DNA of 64,000 nt from an uncultured Muribaculaceae bacterium (GTDB taxonomy: Bacteria > Bacteroidota > Bacteroidia > Bacteroidales > Muribaculaceae), in the NCBI GenBank assembly GCA_910579035.1, contig CAJTSR010000003.1, positions 1 through 64,000 on the forward strand, given 5' to 3'. The notes beneath the pieces are model-generated. The model did no database searches. It saw only the letters and a list, made by a program, of their open reading frames with translations, and was not told where the DNA came from. How positions within the stretch are numbered: position 1 is the first letter of the stretch; each line of letters begins with the position of its first letter. Below, piece after piece: positions 43,958 to 52,702 of the stretch. A program made the position numbers and the translations under genes.

Positions 43958-45985
43958 TTAGGACTTGTAGTTACGCGTCTGTACCTGGATTGCCTCGTAT
44001 TTGAGGGGCTCTTTGACGAGAATGGGCTTCTCGGTGTCGCCGGTGTACTTCCAGCACGAAACGTACATATACTGGTCGTCGCGGCGTGCTGCCTCGCCGT
44101 CGGCAGTCTGGTATTCTTCGCGGAAGTGGGCGCCGCACGATTCGTTGCGGTTGAGGGCGTCGATAGCCATCATTCGTGCGATTACGAGGAAGTCCTCGAG
44201 GCGCAGAGCCTTTTCAAGCTCGGTGTTGAGGTCGTCGGCCTGGCCTACTACGCGGAGGTCGGAGTAGAATTCCTTGCGTACTTCTTCGATTTCGTCGAGA
44301 GCCTTGACAAGACCCTGGAGTGTGCGGCCCATGCCTACGAGGTTCCACATCACGTGGCCGAGGCGCTTGTGAATTTCGTCGGGGCTCTTGGTCCCCTTGA
44401 TGTTCATAAGCTTCTCGATGCGTGCGCGTACGTCGGCCTCGGCTTTGTCGAATTCGGGAGCCGATGTGCTGAAGCGGGGCACCTTGATCTGGTCGCTGAG
44501 GTAGTTCTGCATTGTGTAGGGAAGCACGAAGTAACCGTCGGCAAGACCCTGCATGAGCGCGGAAGCTCCGAGGCGGTTTGCGCCGTGGTCGGAGAAGTTG
44601 CACTCGCCGATAGCGAAGAGGCCCTTGACAGAGGTCTGAAGCTCGTAGTCCACCCAGATGCCGCCCATGGTGTAGTGGCTGGCGGGGAAAATCATCATCG
44701 GGGTTTCGTAGGGGTTGTCATCGCTGATCATCTGGTACATGTCGAAGAGGTTGCCGTAGCGGTCGCGTACCACGTCTTCGCCAAGGCGCTGGATAGCGTA
44801 CTTGAAGTCGAGGTATACGGCGTTGCCGGTACCTACGCCGTAGCCGGCGTCGCAGCGTTCCTTGGCGGCACGGCTGGCGATGTCGCGGGGGCAGAGGTTA
44901 CCGAAGGCGGGATAGCGGCGTTCGAGGTAGAAGTCGCGGTCTTCGTCGGGTATGTCGGTGGGTTTCTTCTTGCCTGCGCGGATAGCTTCGGCGTCTTCTT
45001 TCTTGGCGGGCACCCAGATGCGGCCGTCGTTGCGGAGCGACTCGCTCATAAGGGTGAGCTTGCTCTGGTCTTCGCCGTGTACGGGGATACAGGTGGGGTG
45101 TATCTGGGTGAAGGCGAGGTTCGACAGGTATGCGCCTTTCTTGAAAGCCTGAACGGCGGCAGAGCCGTTGCAGCCCATAGCGTTTGTCGACAGGAAGAAT
45201 GCACGGCCGTAACCGCCGGTGGCGAGTACCACGGCGTGTGCGGCGTAGCGTTCGATTTCGCCGGTGACGAGGTTGCGTACGATGATACCGCGTGCGCGGC
45301 CGTCGATTATTACCACGTCGAGCATCTCGCGGCGGTTGAAAGAGCGAACGGTGCCCTTTTCAATCTGGCGGTTGAGCGAGCTGTAGGCGCCAAGCAGGAG
45401 CTGCTGGCCGGTCTGGCCTTTGGCGTAGAATGTACGGCTTACCTGAGCGCCGCCGAAAGAGCGGTTGGCGAGGAGGCCGCCGTATTCGCGGGCGAAGGGA
45501 ACGCCCTGCTGCACGCACTGGTCGATGATGTTGTTGGAAACTTCGGCAAGACGGTACACGTTGGCTTCGCGCGAGCGGAAGTCGCCGCCTTTAACAGTGT
45601 CGTAGAAGAGGCGGTATACGGAGTCGCCGTCGTTCTGATAGTTCTTGGCAGCGTTGATACCGCCCTGTGCGGCGATGGAGTGCGCGCGGCGGGGGCTGTC
45701 CTGAATGCAGAAGTTGTATACGTTGAAGCCCATTTCGCCGAGTGTGGAGGCGGCAGAGGCGCCTGCGAGGCCGGTACCTACGACGATGATGTCGAGGTTA
45801 CGCTTGTTGGCGGGGTTTACAAGGTGCTGGTGGGCTTTGTAGTTGGTCCATTTCTCAGCGATAGGACCTTCAGGAATCTTGGAGTCGATAGTGTACTCAG
45901 GCAGATTGCCGGTTTCGATGTCGGCGAAGTCCTGCATGATGGGGCTGGAGTCTATCATGCCCTCAAGGTTGAGTTTCTGTGCCAT
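43958..45985 (-). CDS. sdhA: Succinate dehydrogenase / fumarate reductase flavoprotein subunit
   Basis: This 675-residue catalytic subunit binds FAD through VVGTGLAGASAASTLGEMG (about 49-67) and the covalent-FAD His region HSIAAQGGINAAKN. Substrate-binding residues are in QIHPTCIPVHG and SHYTMGGIWVDYE. It interconverts fumarate and succinate. The length and order match the Bacteroidales type with a single cytochrome b subunit. A 719-codon open frame on the opposite strand (43922-46081) is a codon-bias shadow. Confidence 0.97.
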   Translation of the reverse strand: MAQKLNLEGMIDSSPIMQDFADIETGNLPEYTIDSKIPEGPIAEKWTNYKAHQHLVNPANKRNLDIIVVGTGLAGASAASTLGEMGFNVYNFCIQDSPRRAHSIAAQGGINAAKNYQNDGDSVYRLFYDTVKGGDFRSREANVYRLAEVSNNIIDQCVQQGVPFAREYGGLLANRSFGGAQVSRTFYAKGQTGQQLLLGAYSSLNRQIEKGTVRSFNRREMLDVVIIDGRARGIIVRNLVTGEIERYAAHAVVLATGGYGRAFFLSTNAMGCNGSAAVQAFKKGAYLSNLAFTQIHPTCIPVHGEDQSKLTLMSESLRNDGRIWVPAKKEDAEAIRAGKKKPTDIPDEDRDFYLERRYPAFGNLCPRDIASRAAKERCDAGYGVGTGNAVYLDFKYAIQRLGEDVVRDRYGNLFDMYQMISDDNPYETPMMIFPASHYTMGGIWVDYELQTSVKGLFAIGECNFSDHGANRLGASALMQGLADGYFVLPYTMQNYLSDQIKVPRFSTSAPEFDKAEADVRARIEKLMNIKGTKSPDEIHKRLGHVMWNLVGMGRTLQGLVKALDEIEEVRKEFYSDLRVVGQADDLNTELEKALRLEDFLVIARMMAIDALNRNESCGAHFREEYQTADGEAARRDDQYMYVSCWKYTGDTEKPILVKEPLKYEAIQVQTRNYKS

Positions 45986-45997
45986 ATCTCTGAGCGA

Positions 45998-47014
45998 TTA
46001 TTGATTGTTTTCGGGTGTTTGGGTTTGTTTCATAGACTCGGCGCGCTTAGCCTGCGAGCTTACGAACGAAGCGAACTGTGAAAGCTGGCTGAGCTGGGGT
46101 GTCTTAACGTCGGGTGCCTGTGTTTCGGCATATTTGGCGATAGCTTCTGCGCGGTCGGCATAGCTCTGTCCTTTTTCTGCGAAGAAGGTTATCTGAGCCT
46201 CCATGTCTGTCTGGTCGAGAGCGGCAGTTTCAGCCTGGAACTCTTCGATCAGGCCTTCGGCCTTGTCGCTCCAGAATTCGGCGTACTGGGCCTGGAGGGC
46301 GTTGTCGGTAAGGAAGAATTTGCTGTGAGCCTGAACGGTGAATGTGATGGCCTGGGCAATGAACAGAAGCACTACCACGGAAGTCCACCAGCAGGCGATG
46401 GTTTTAAGACGGGGCAGCCATGTGGTGTTGTTCCAGCCGCATGTCTGGAACATAGACCAGAAGCCGTGGTTCATATGGAACCAGAGAGCCACGAAGCCGA
46501 TGATGTACACCACGGGAGTCCACCACTGCTCGAAGGCAAGCTGGAGGAAGAGTGTTCCGAGTGCGGGAGATGCGGGCGCTTCGCCTACCATCGGAAGAGC
46601 GTCGAGATCGTGGGAGATGAGTTCCTGAAGCTGCATCTTGGCCCAGAACTGAACCATGTGCACGGCAAGGAATGCGAGAACGACGATGCCGAGAACGAGC
46701 ATGTTCTTCGACGACCATTCCACACCGGGGGTATGGGCCGTTACGGCATAGCGGTCGTTGCCACGGGCGTTACGGTTCTGCACTGTGAGCCACAGGGCGT
46801 AAACGATATGGAGGATGAACAGAAACGCAAGGCCGGCCGATGCTGCCAGAGCGTACCAGTTCGCACCGAGGAACTCGCACACCATATTGTAGGCGGCGGG
46901 CCAGAACAGTGCTACCGAGTTCATCAACACGTGAAAAGTTACGAATAGGACGAGGCATGCGCCGGTAATGGCCATCATGAACTTACGCCCTATAGATGAG
47001 CTTGTTAACCACAT
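45998..47014 (-). CDS. sdhC: Succinate dehydrogenase / fumarate reductase cytochrome b subunit with extra C-terminal tail
   Basis: This 338-residue protein has five membrane helices (about 13-37, 54-76, 104-124, 163-185, 205-228) with candidate heme-ligand histidines at 28, 69, 119, 180 and 183. It anchors the A and B subunits and transfers electrons to or from menaquinone. Residues 231-338 form an additional hydrophilic, helix-forming tail (AEGLIEEFQAETAALDQ, then QSYADRAEAIAKYAETQ) not usual for this subunit, which is commonly near 230 residues. The gene leads the operon; sdhA starts 12 bp after its stop. A TTG-N20-TAAATTTG promoter is at 47079-47109. Confidence 0.93.
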   Translation of the reverse strand: MWLTSSSIGRKFMMAITGACLVLFVTFHVLMNSVALFWPAAYNMVCEFLGANWYALAASAGLAFLFILHIVYALWLTVQNRNARGNDRYAVTAHTPGVEWSSKNMLVLGIVVLAFLAVHMVQFWAKMQLQELISHDLDALPMVGEAPASPALGTLFLQLAFEQWWTPVVYIIGFVALWFHMNHGFWSMFQTCGWNNTTWLPRLKTIACWWTSVVVLLFIAQAITFTVQAHSKFFLTDNALQAQYAEFWSDKAEGLIEEFQAETAALDQTDMEAQITFFAEKGQSYADRAEAIAKYAETQAPDVKTPQLSQLSQFASFVSSQAKRAESMKQTQTPENNQ

Positions 47015-47078
47015 AAGATGATTGATTTTGTTGAATTTATGAATTGTTTGTGTTTTTGTCGGTAGTTTTTCTAAGGTG

Positions 47079-47109
47079 CAAATTTAGCAATCTTTCACCT
47101 TAGCCGCAA
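47079..47109 (-). promoter_or_regulatory. Promoter of sdhCAB
   Basis: On the minus strand TTG (47107-47109), 20 bases, then TAAATTTG (47079-47086) matches the Bacteroidetes consensus, with a leader of about 60 bases before the sdhC ATG. Confidence 0.7.
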
Positions 47110-47134
47110 CTTATTCTCCAAAAAAAGCGGAAAA

Positions 47135-48046
47135 TTAGTGATGCGAATCCTGCCTGCGTGCCTTGCTGTTGGTGACCAGCCATACGCCGCTGAAAATTAG
47201 CGCCACAGCCAGCGCCTTGGCCGGTGTGAACACGTCAAGTCCCATCAAGATTCCCAAGGCCGAGGCCACTACGGGCTGCACGTAGTTGTACATGCCTACG
47301 AGGGTGGGTCGCAGCGCTTTCTGCCCCACCATCACCAGTATGTAGGAGCCGAAAGTGGCGCCGGCCACAATGTAGGCTATTCCGGCTATCTCGCTGCCCT
47401 CCACGAGGCTCCAGTGTGTGGCGGCGAGAGCGGGGGAGGATAGAGGCAGCACTGCCAGCGTGGCGAAAAGGAACATCCATTTCATCAGCGTGACAAGGGA
47501 ATATCGCCTGATGAAGTTGCGGTACAGGGTCAGGTACAGCGCGTAGCTGAACTGAGCGCAGAATACCAGCAGGTCGCCGAGCGCAGGGTTTGATCCGCCC
47601 GATGTCCGAGAACCGGCGCTGAGCACGAGTATCAGCGCCCCGGCAGCCCCGAGCAGTATGCCGCCCGCTTTCTTAAGCGTTATGGGTTCTTTGAGTATTA
47701 TGGCCGCCAGCACCATCACCCACATAGGCATAGTGGTGGTGATTATCGAGGCCTCGCCGGGAGATGTCAGGCCGACACCGAATATGAAACAGCCCTGGTT
47801 GAACACTATGCCGAGCAAGGCAGCACCGGCGAGCCTCAGGAGGTCGGCGGCAGGCACATGCTCCTTTGGCAGGAAGCACGACAGAATCCAGAACAGCGCG
47901 GCGGCGCCGGCTATGCGGCAGTTGGTGACAAGCAGAGGCGTCACCACGCCTGATGCCATCACGAGTTTCGCCACCGGCGACATAAGCCCCCACATGAGGT
48001 TAGCCCCGAACATGGCCACATGACCCCTTGCCTGCACTCTGTCCAT
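47135..48046 (-). CDS. EamA/DMT-family transporter
   Basis: This 303-residue protein has about ten membrane helices in two EamA halves (LMWGLMSPVAKLVMASGVV near the start; GATFGSYILVMVGQKALRPTLVGMYNYVQPVVAS in the second half). It probably exports or imports a small metabolite; the substrate is unknown. Its ATG starts one base after the stop codon of the FokI-like gene, so it may be read from the restriction-modification transcript. Confidence 0.9.
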   Translation of the reverse strand: MDRVQARGHVAMFGANLMWGLMSPVAKLVMASGVVTPLLVTNCRIAGAAALFWILSCFLPKEHVPAADLLRLAGAALLGIVFNQGCFIFGVGLTSPGEASIITTTMPMWVMVLAAIILKEPITLKKAGGILLGAAGALILVLSAGSRTSGGSNPALGDLLVFCAQFSYALYLTLYRNFIRRYSLVTLMKWMFLFATLAVLPLSSPALAATHWSLVEGSEIAGIAYIVAGATFGSYILVMVGQKALRPTLVGMYNYVQPVVASALGILMGLDVFTPAKALAVALIFSGVWLVTNSKARRQDSHH

Positions 48047-49819
48047 CTATAGCACGGCTTCAATGTTTTGTACTTCCCTGTTCCGGAACATCTGCCAGAA
48101 ATCATCGTGTGAAAGTACGCCCCGCTTCATGGCTTCTGCAATGTAAAGCAGGTTTTCGCAGTCGATGCAAGCACCTTTGATTCCGGTTCTGTTCATAATT
48201 CCCTCGAGCTTGGAATTTGTCTGTCCCTGAAAACGGGAGGAAATGAAAGCGAAGTAAAATTTGATTATTGTTTCAGGAAAATGATTCCACCATTCGTTTT
48301 TGTTTACGAGTGAGGTTCTCTCGGTATTTTCCTGAATATAACGAACCATTTCGTCGACTTGGGAAATAGGCATGGAATATCCTGTAGAGTACGCCTTGTT
48401 GTCAATTATAAGGCCGGCCGACGAGTCGTGCACTATACTGTCGGGTTTTCGGGCGCCTCCGAGATGCCTTCCGTTGAAATCAAGTTCGTTGGTGAACAAG
48501 TCGATGGTGATAATCTCGAATTCGCGGTTTGCGCTGCCGTTGAATGCCAAGTCGATTAGTGCCAGATATTTGGGATTGAGCGCATTGATGCGGAGTCGCA
48601 CTTTTTCTTTGATTTGAAGAGGCTCGGACTTGACAGGCAGGGCAGATCCGGATGGTATGACTAAATTCTCGATTTTGTCTTTTAAAAGCGCGCCGTTGTC
48701 ATCGAGCTGTACGGAAAGCCCTATGTTTGCCAGACCAGCGAGGTCTTCGCGTATGGTCGGTATGTCTGTTTCGATGCCTTTAGAGGTGAGATGTTGCGCA
48801 ATCTGTTCTAAGGTGCGTTGGCGTGTTTCTATAAATTGCAGTATGTTGGCGCGCCTTAGTCTTACAAAATGCTTGTCGGCACATTTTGTGGCGAGCATCT
48901 CGTAATATACGATTTTTGACACTCTTTTGTGGCTGCTCATGCCTTTGGATTCACGATAGGCGCGCAAGCCTTTGGCTGTTATGGTATATCCCTGCAGTTT
49001 GTACGAATATACGGTGCTGCCCGCACGTTCTACCACTTCCTTTCGTGAACATTTGACCCAGCCCAATTCCCTAAGCCAGCGGCATATCATACGGGCGTAT
49101 TTATCGGAGGAGCCTTCAGAGTTGGAGCGTATGGTCTTCCTTTCTGTCGGATACTCTACCATGGCCTGCACAAAAATATTCTGAGGAAATGAGGTAAAGC
49201 CTGCTTCGGTAGTAAATCCAAGTCTGCGACCCAGTTCAAATTTTGTAAGGTGCTCGCCTGTGCTGAGCAGTTCGAGTATGCGGCATGCCGGCGGATATTT
49301 GAGATATGCCTTTCCAAGCGCCTCTTTGAACGATTGCTCGCTGTGCGCGTCGATGAATTGTTTGCCGTCGGCAGTGAGTCCGCAGGTGTCGGAAACGGCG
49401 TCGTAATCAATAAAGCCAAGGGCTATTGCCCATCGAATGAAGCCGTCGGAAGTCCAGTCGTCGGTATATGGTTTTTTGATATCGGTTAATTCTCCGTTTA
49501 AGTCGACTATCGGAAATTCTTTCTGGGCATCGATAGCTGCTTGCACAATACCCGAGCACAGCGCGTTTGTGCGGCTTTCGGTATCGCTGCCTTGGCCTTT
49601 GAGGTATGCGTAAGGTATTCTTTTGCCGGATTCGAGCAGGCTGATGTAGTCGTTCCAAATGTCCTCGTCGTGAAGCTTTCCGAGTTTTCGGATAAGCGGA
49701 ATTCTGAAATTCAGGTACGTGTCTGCAAATTTGCTTTCAGGACATAGCAATGAAACGACGTTCTGAAGCGTCCGGGTGTTCGACGGGTTTTGAACCCATC
49801 CTAAGGAACGGTCAGCCAT
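48047..49819 (-). CDS. FokI-like type IIS restriction endonuclease
   Basis: This 590-residue protein matches FokI along its whole length: GWVQNP at 7-12, DDWTSDGFIRWAIALGFIDY (120-139), YPPACRILELLSTGEHLTKF (175-194) and GFTTEAGFTSFPQNIF in the winged-helix recognition subdomains. The C-terminal cleavage domain follows. The PD..DxK nuclease triad is intact: Asp460 in RKPD, Asp473 and Lys475 in IIDNK, with a loop four residues shorter than in FokI. The FokI dimer-interface pair is conserved as Asp489 and Arg493 in VDEMVRYI. It should bind an asymmetric site and cut outside it after dimerisation; the GGATG site is inferred from FokI. The ATG overlaps the second methylase gene by 8 bp. Confidence 0.95.
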   Translation of the reverse strand: MADRSLGWVQNPSNTRTLQNVVSLLCPESKFADTYLNFRIPLIRKLGKLHDEDIWNDYISLLESGKRIPYAYLKGQGSDTESRTNALCSGIVQAAIDAQKEFPIVDLNGELTDIKKPYTDDWTSDGFIRWAIALGFIDYDAVSDTCGLTADGKQFIDAHSEQSFKEALGKAYLKYPPACRILELLSTGEHLTKFELGRRLGFTTEAGFTSFPQNIFVQAMVEYPTERKTIRSNSEGSSDKYARMICRWLRELGWVKCSRKEVVERAGSTVYSYKLQGYTITAKGLRAYRESKGMSSHKRVSKIVYYEMLATKCADKHFVRLRRANILQFIETRQRTLEQIAQHLTSKGIETDIPTIREDLAGLANIGLSVQLDDNGALLKDKIENLVIPSGSALPVKSEPLQIKEKVRLRINALNPKYLALIDLAFNGSANREFEIITIDLFTNELDFNGRHLGGARKPDSIVHDSSAGLIIDNKAYSTGYSMPISQVDEMVRYIQENTERTSLVNKNEWWNHFPETIIKFYFAFISSRFQGQTNSKLEGIMNRTGIKGACIDCENLLYIAEAMKRGVLSHDDFWQMFRNREVQNIEAVL

Positions 49820-50672
49820 TGTGAGGGAGATTTGTGATTATTACTTCTTGACTTTCGTTCTCTTTGTCAATTACTTGGTAGTTGCTGTTGTTGTATGATA
49901 CCGTCGGGCGGTGTACGGTGTATCCTTTGTCGGCGGCCCATTCGAGAAGGAAGGGATGGGCTTTGCCTTTGTGGTGGATAACGTTTGACAAGGCAAAGCG
50001 CACGCCGTTGTCATTGAGATTGTCCAGTATGCCTGTCAGGTCTAAATCATCGTTCAGGCTCCAGCCGTTGAATCCTCGTTTTCCGTCGTTATATGGCCCG
50101 CATGTGAGTGTGTAGGGCGGGTCGGCATATACGAAATCGTTCTCTCCGAGCTGTGCCAGATTGACGTTGCGGAAGTCTTCCGAAGCAAGCTGCACGTTCT
50201 GTATGGCCTCTAAGAAATAGGCCAGATTTCGTCTTGTCGAAGCGTTGAAGCTGCTCCTGTCTTTGCCGAAAGGATTGTTGAACTGGTGGTTTGAGTTGAA
50301 CCTTAGCTGGTGGTTGAATGTGAAACACACAAGGATGAAGAGGTCCAGCGGAATGGGAGCATCGTTGTAATGTTCTCTGAATCGGATGTATGCATCACGG
50401 TCTGTCTTGTTTAGTCCCCACTCGCGGATTGTTGTGTCGATATACTGGAATATATTTTCTGCGTCTTGGTTTTGAAATTCGCGCATGATGTCTATAAGGT
50501 GGTAGTTGACATCGTTGGCTATTTTGTGTTCGGCGGAGGTGTTTATAAATACGTCCCCGCCTCCGCAGAACATGTCGACGAAAGTGTGTATATTGTCGGG
50601 AAAGATGCTGAGCAACTCGTTTATTATCCGATATTTATTCCCTATATAGTTGAAAGGCGATTTATGTGGCAT
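49812..50672 (-). CDS. D12-class adenine-N6 DNA methyltransferase (second half of a split FokI-type methylase)
   Basis: This 286-residue Dam-like methyltransferase has an N-terminal FNYIGNKYRI, the SAM-binding motif DMFCGGG (33-39) and catalytic DPPY (184-187). It transfers a methyl group to adenine N6. M.FokI is a single protein with two such domains, one per strand of GGATG/CATCC; here the two are separate genes. It starts 3 bp after the first methylase stop and overlaps the endonuclease start by 8 bp. It probably protects one strand of the site; which strand cannot be told from sequence. Confidence 0.92.
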   Translation of the reverse strand: MPHKSPFNYIGNKYRIINELLSIFPDNIHTFVDMFCGGGDVFINTSAEHKIANDVNYHLIDIMREFQNQDAENIFQYIDTTIREWGLNKTDRDAYIRFREHYNDAPIPLDLFILVCFTFNHQLRFNSNHQFNNPFGKDRSSFNASTRRNLAYFLEAIQNVQLASEDFRNVNLAQLGENDFVYADPPYTLTCGPYNDGKRGFNGWSLNDDLDLTGILDNLNDNGVRFALSNVIHHKGKAHPFLLEWAADKGYTVHRPTVSYNNSNYQVIDKENESQEVIITNLPHNG

Positions 50673-50675
50673 ATC

Positions 50676-51701
50676 CTATTTCTTTACAAACAGGAAAAGT
50701 TCTTCCTCGAGGCCGACGGAGTTGTTGGGTATTTTGTTTTTATATCGCCTGTATGGCCGGGTCAGAAGTCTGAACGAATCTTCGGCGGCATAGGCGCGGC
50801 ACAGTTCCTCGAGTGTGGCGGACGGCAGCAGGCTCTCGTTGTTATAGCTAATCATTATGTGTCGGGCATTAGCTCCTGATATTAGATTTTCGAAAGCTTC
50901 CGTCACGGTTCTTTTTGAACAGAACGGCGACTTTATTTCGCTATACGGGCGCAGGCCGGTCAATCCGCTTATCTGTGGGTAGTCGTAGCGGGCTATTGTT
51001 TCGAGAATGTGATAGTTAGGGCTGTAGTCGCGCTCGTTGTAAGGAGGGTCGGCATAGAGCATGTCGGCAGGAAGTTGTATTATCTCCCTATAATCCTGAT
51101 TGTAGCACGCGCAATTTCGCTCTACTTCGATTATGCTGTGATGTGTGAGCGTGAGGTCGTTGTAAGTGCGCTTGTCCCAATGTTTCAGATATGCGGCGTA
51201 TACACCCGTTATGTTTGCTACATATGGGATAGCGTGTAGCAGTGCTGCGAGAAGATAGTAGTACTCGTCGTCATTTATCAGGTCGCGTCGCTTCCATTGC
51301 TCTATGGTGAGGCGTATTATGTCGATTTTTACAGCATTTTTGGGTTGGAAGTACATTCTGCTGCAAGTGTCGGACGGCGAGTAATTGTTTGTTATGAAGA
51401 ATTCTGCGGGGGAGAACGGACAGTCTTCTGCTTTCAGATTGTTGAGATACTCGACAGGGTCTTTTATGCCGAGATTTTCAAAGCGCGGTTTGCCGTGTAT
51501 GCCGTGTGTGCCCCGGCTAAGAACATAGCTGAAGTACAATATGTCGTTGCTAATGGTGTCATACCCATTGTTCAGCAAATAGCCCGACACAACGCCGGAA
51601 CCGGCGAAAACGTCGCTCACAGACCTCACATCGGGAGCATGGACCGCTATCGCTTCCCCTATGAAATCGACTAATAGTCTTTTACTTCCGATGTATCTCA
51701 C
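50676..51701 (-). CDS. D12-class adenine-N6 DNA methyltransferase (first half of a split FokI-type methylase)
   Basis: This 341-residue methyltransferase begins MRYIGSKRLLVDFIGEAI, close to the N-terminal half of M.FokI, with motif I DVFAGSG (30-36), the SNDILYFSYVLSRG segment and catalytic DPPY (218-221). It should methylate adenine in one strand of the endonuclease site. It is the first gene of the cassette, so methylation precedes restriction in the transcript. A TAACTTTG -7 box is at 51730-51737. The base composition of all three cassette genes is visibly more AT-rich than that of the flanks. Confidence 0.92.
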   Translation of the reverse strand: MRYIGSKRLLVDFIGEAIAVHAPDVRSVSDVFAGSGVVSGYLLNNGYDTISNDILYFSYVLSRGTHGIHGKPRFENLGIKDPVEYLNNLKAEDCPFSPAEFFITNNYSPSDTCSRMYFQPKNAVKIDIIRLTIEQWKRRDLINDDEYYYLLAALLHAIPYVANITGVYAAYLKHWDKRTYNDLTLTHHSIIEVERNCACYNQDYREIIQLPADMLYADPPYNERDYSPNYHILETIARYDYPQISGLTGLRPYSEIKSPFCSKRTVTEAFENLISGANARHIMISYNNESLLPSATLEELCRAYAAEDSFRLLTRPYRRYKNKIPNNSVGLEEELFLFVKK

Positions 51702-51729
51702 TTTTGCATTCAGATTACTTTTACCGATG

Positions 51730-51737
51730 CAAAGTTA
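51730..51737 (-). promoter_or_regulatory. -7 box of the restriction-modification operon
   Basis: TAACTTTG on the minus strand, an exact TAnnTTTG match, 28 bases before the first methylase ATG. No clear -33 TTTG was found. Confidence 0.55.
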
Positions 51738-51776
51738 GGAATTTTTTTCGGAATTGAGGCGGGGTATATGCGGAAG

Positions 51777-51808
51777 CCCGGGCGCCCGCATGGTGGCAGG
51801 CGTCCGGG
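51777..51808 (-). terminator. GC-rich hairpin after the lipoprotein gene
   Basis: CCCGGGCGCC (51777-51786) pairs with GGCGTCCGGG (51799-51808) with one G-T wobble. It lies 20 bases past the lipoprotein stop at 51828, without a U-tract. Confidence 0.5.
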
Positions 51809-51827
51809 CAGATGGCTGTGAGGGAGG

Positions 51828-52442
51828 CTATTGGGGGATTACGATGCCGCTTCCGTCGGGGGATATGCGGTATGTCTTGGATATGTTGCCGTCCTTGTGC
51901 TTGACGCTGATGTACATGTCGTCTTTCGAGATTGTGAAGTTGTCGATGTAGGCGTTTTCTTTGTAGCCGGATGCTTCGAGGGCTTCGTTGCAGTAAAGAG
52001 GCAGTTTGTCGAGGTAGGGTTTTATGTCGTTATATGTGAAGAGCATGTCTTTGTAGCCTTCGTAGGTGTCGATTAAGTCGCTTTCGAGTCTGGTCGACAC
52101 GATGAGGTCGAATTTCTCGCACATATTCCGGCGGTCTTTCATGTCGGTCCAGAGGTATTCTTCCATTTTGTTCTTGTCGGAGGGCGAAACAATCTGGATT
52201 TTCACATTTGCGATGTGGTCGCCGGGTTTGTAGATGAAAGATGTGGTGATTTCAGCAAATTCGACCTTGGTGGAGTCGGTGCCGGCCTGCGAGAGTATGT
52301 CGCCGATTTTTGCCTGTAGTTCTCCGGGAGTGTCGCCCACGATGTTTTCAGGCAGAGGGCCGGGGTTGAGCATTTGGCAGGAGGCTGCCGATATCGAGGC
52401 CAGGAAGATGGCGCACAGTGATTTGATTAATACTTTTTTCAT
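51828..52442 (-). CDS. Small lipoprotein of unknown function
   Basis: This 204-residue protein has a lipoprotein signal ending SAASC with lipidated Cys22, so it is anchored to a membrane facing the periplasm or surface. The mature part is soluble, with many charged residues and alternating strands (VKIQIVSPSDKNKMEEYLW, YIDNFTISKDDMYISVKHKDG). I recognise no family. It is transcribed alone, from a promoter overlapped by the palindrome at 52544-52569. Confidence 0.8.
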   Translation of the reverse strand: MKKVLIKSLCAIFLASISAASCQMLNPGPLPENIVGDTPGELQAKIGDILSQAGTDSTKVEFAEITTSFIYKPGDHIANVKIQIVSPSDKNKMEEYLWTDMKDRRNMCEKFDLIVSTRLESDLIDTYEGYKDMLFTYNDIKPYLDKLPLYCNEALEASGYKENAYIDNFTISKDDMYISVKHKDGNISKTYRISPDGSGIVIPQ

Positions 52443-52521
52443 CTTGCTTCGATCTGATTTATATGTTGGTAAAGGTTGTGCCGGAGTATGGTTGGCAGTG
52501 GTGTCAATTGGTTTTGTGGCG

Positions 52522-52552
52522 CAAAGTTAGGCAAAAAAAGCATAAAAACAAA
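52522..52552 (-). promoter_or_regulatory. Promoter of the lipoprotein gene
   Basis: On the minus strand TTTG (52549-52552), 19 bases, then TAACTTTG (52522-52529) fits the Bacteroidetes consensus. The -33 box lies in the left arm of the palindrome at 52544-52569. Confidence 0.7.
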
Positions 52553-52569
52553 CCGACTGGTTTGTTTTT
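52544..52569. promoter_or_regulatory. Perfect palindrome resembling a TetR-type operator
   Basis: An 11-bp arm (52544-52554) is perfectly mirrored at 52559-52569 around GACT, with core AAACCGACTGGTTT. Many TetR-family repressors bind sites of this look (ACCGACTGGT-like), and it covers the -33 box of the lipoprotein gene. It also has A and T runs at its ends and could fold as a bidirectional terminator, but neither flanking gene ends here. No regulator gene is adjacent. Confidence 0.6.
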
Positions 52570-52702
52570 GCCTTGCCGTTGCGGAGGTGTTATTGGTGTT
52601 GAAACCTTGATGCGGTACGACATTTTGCCGTGCCGAGTGGCGGCTTTTGCGAAAATTGTCGGTTTTTTATTGCTTGCCGGGTCGGGGTGTCTGATTTTTT
52701 TG

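Noticed and set aside
43922..46081. 719-codon plus-strand open frame opposite sdhA
   Set aside because: It lies entirely antisense to a highly conserved flavoprotein gene and its composition (Val, Ala, Glu-rich without motifs) is the usual shadow of GC-rich codon use.
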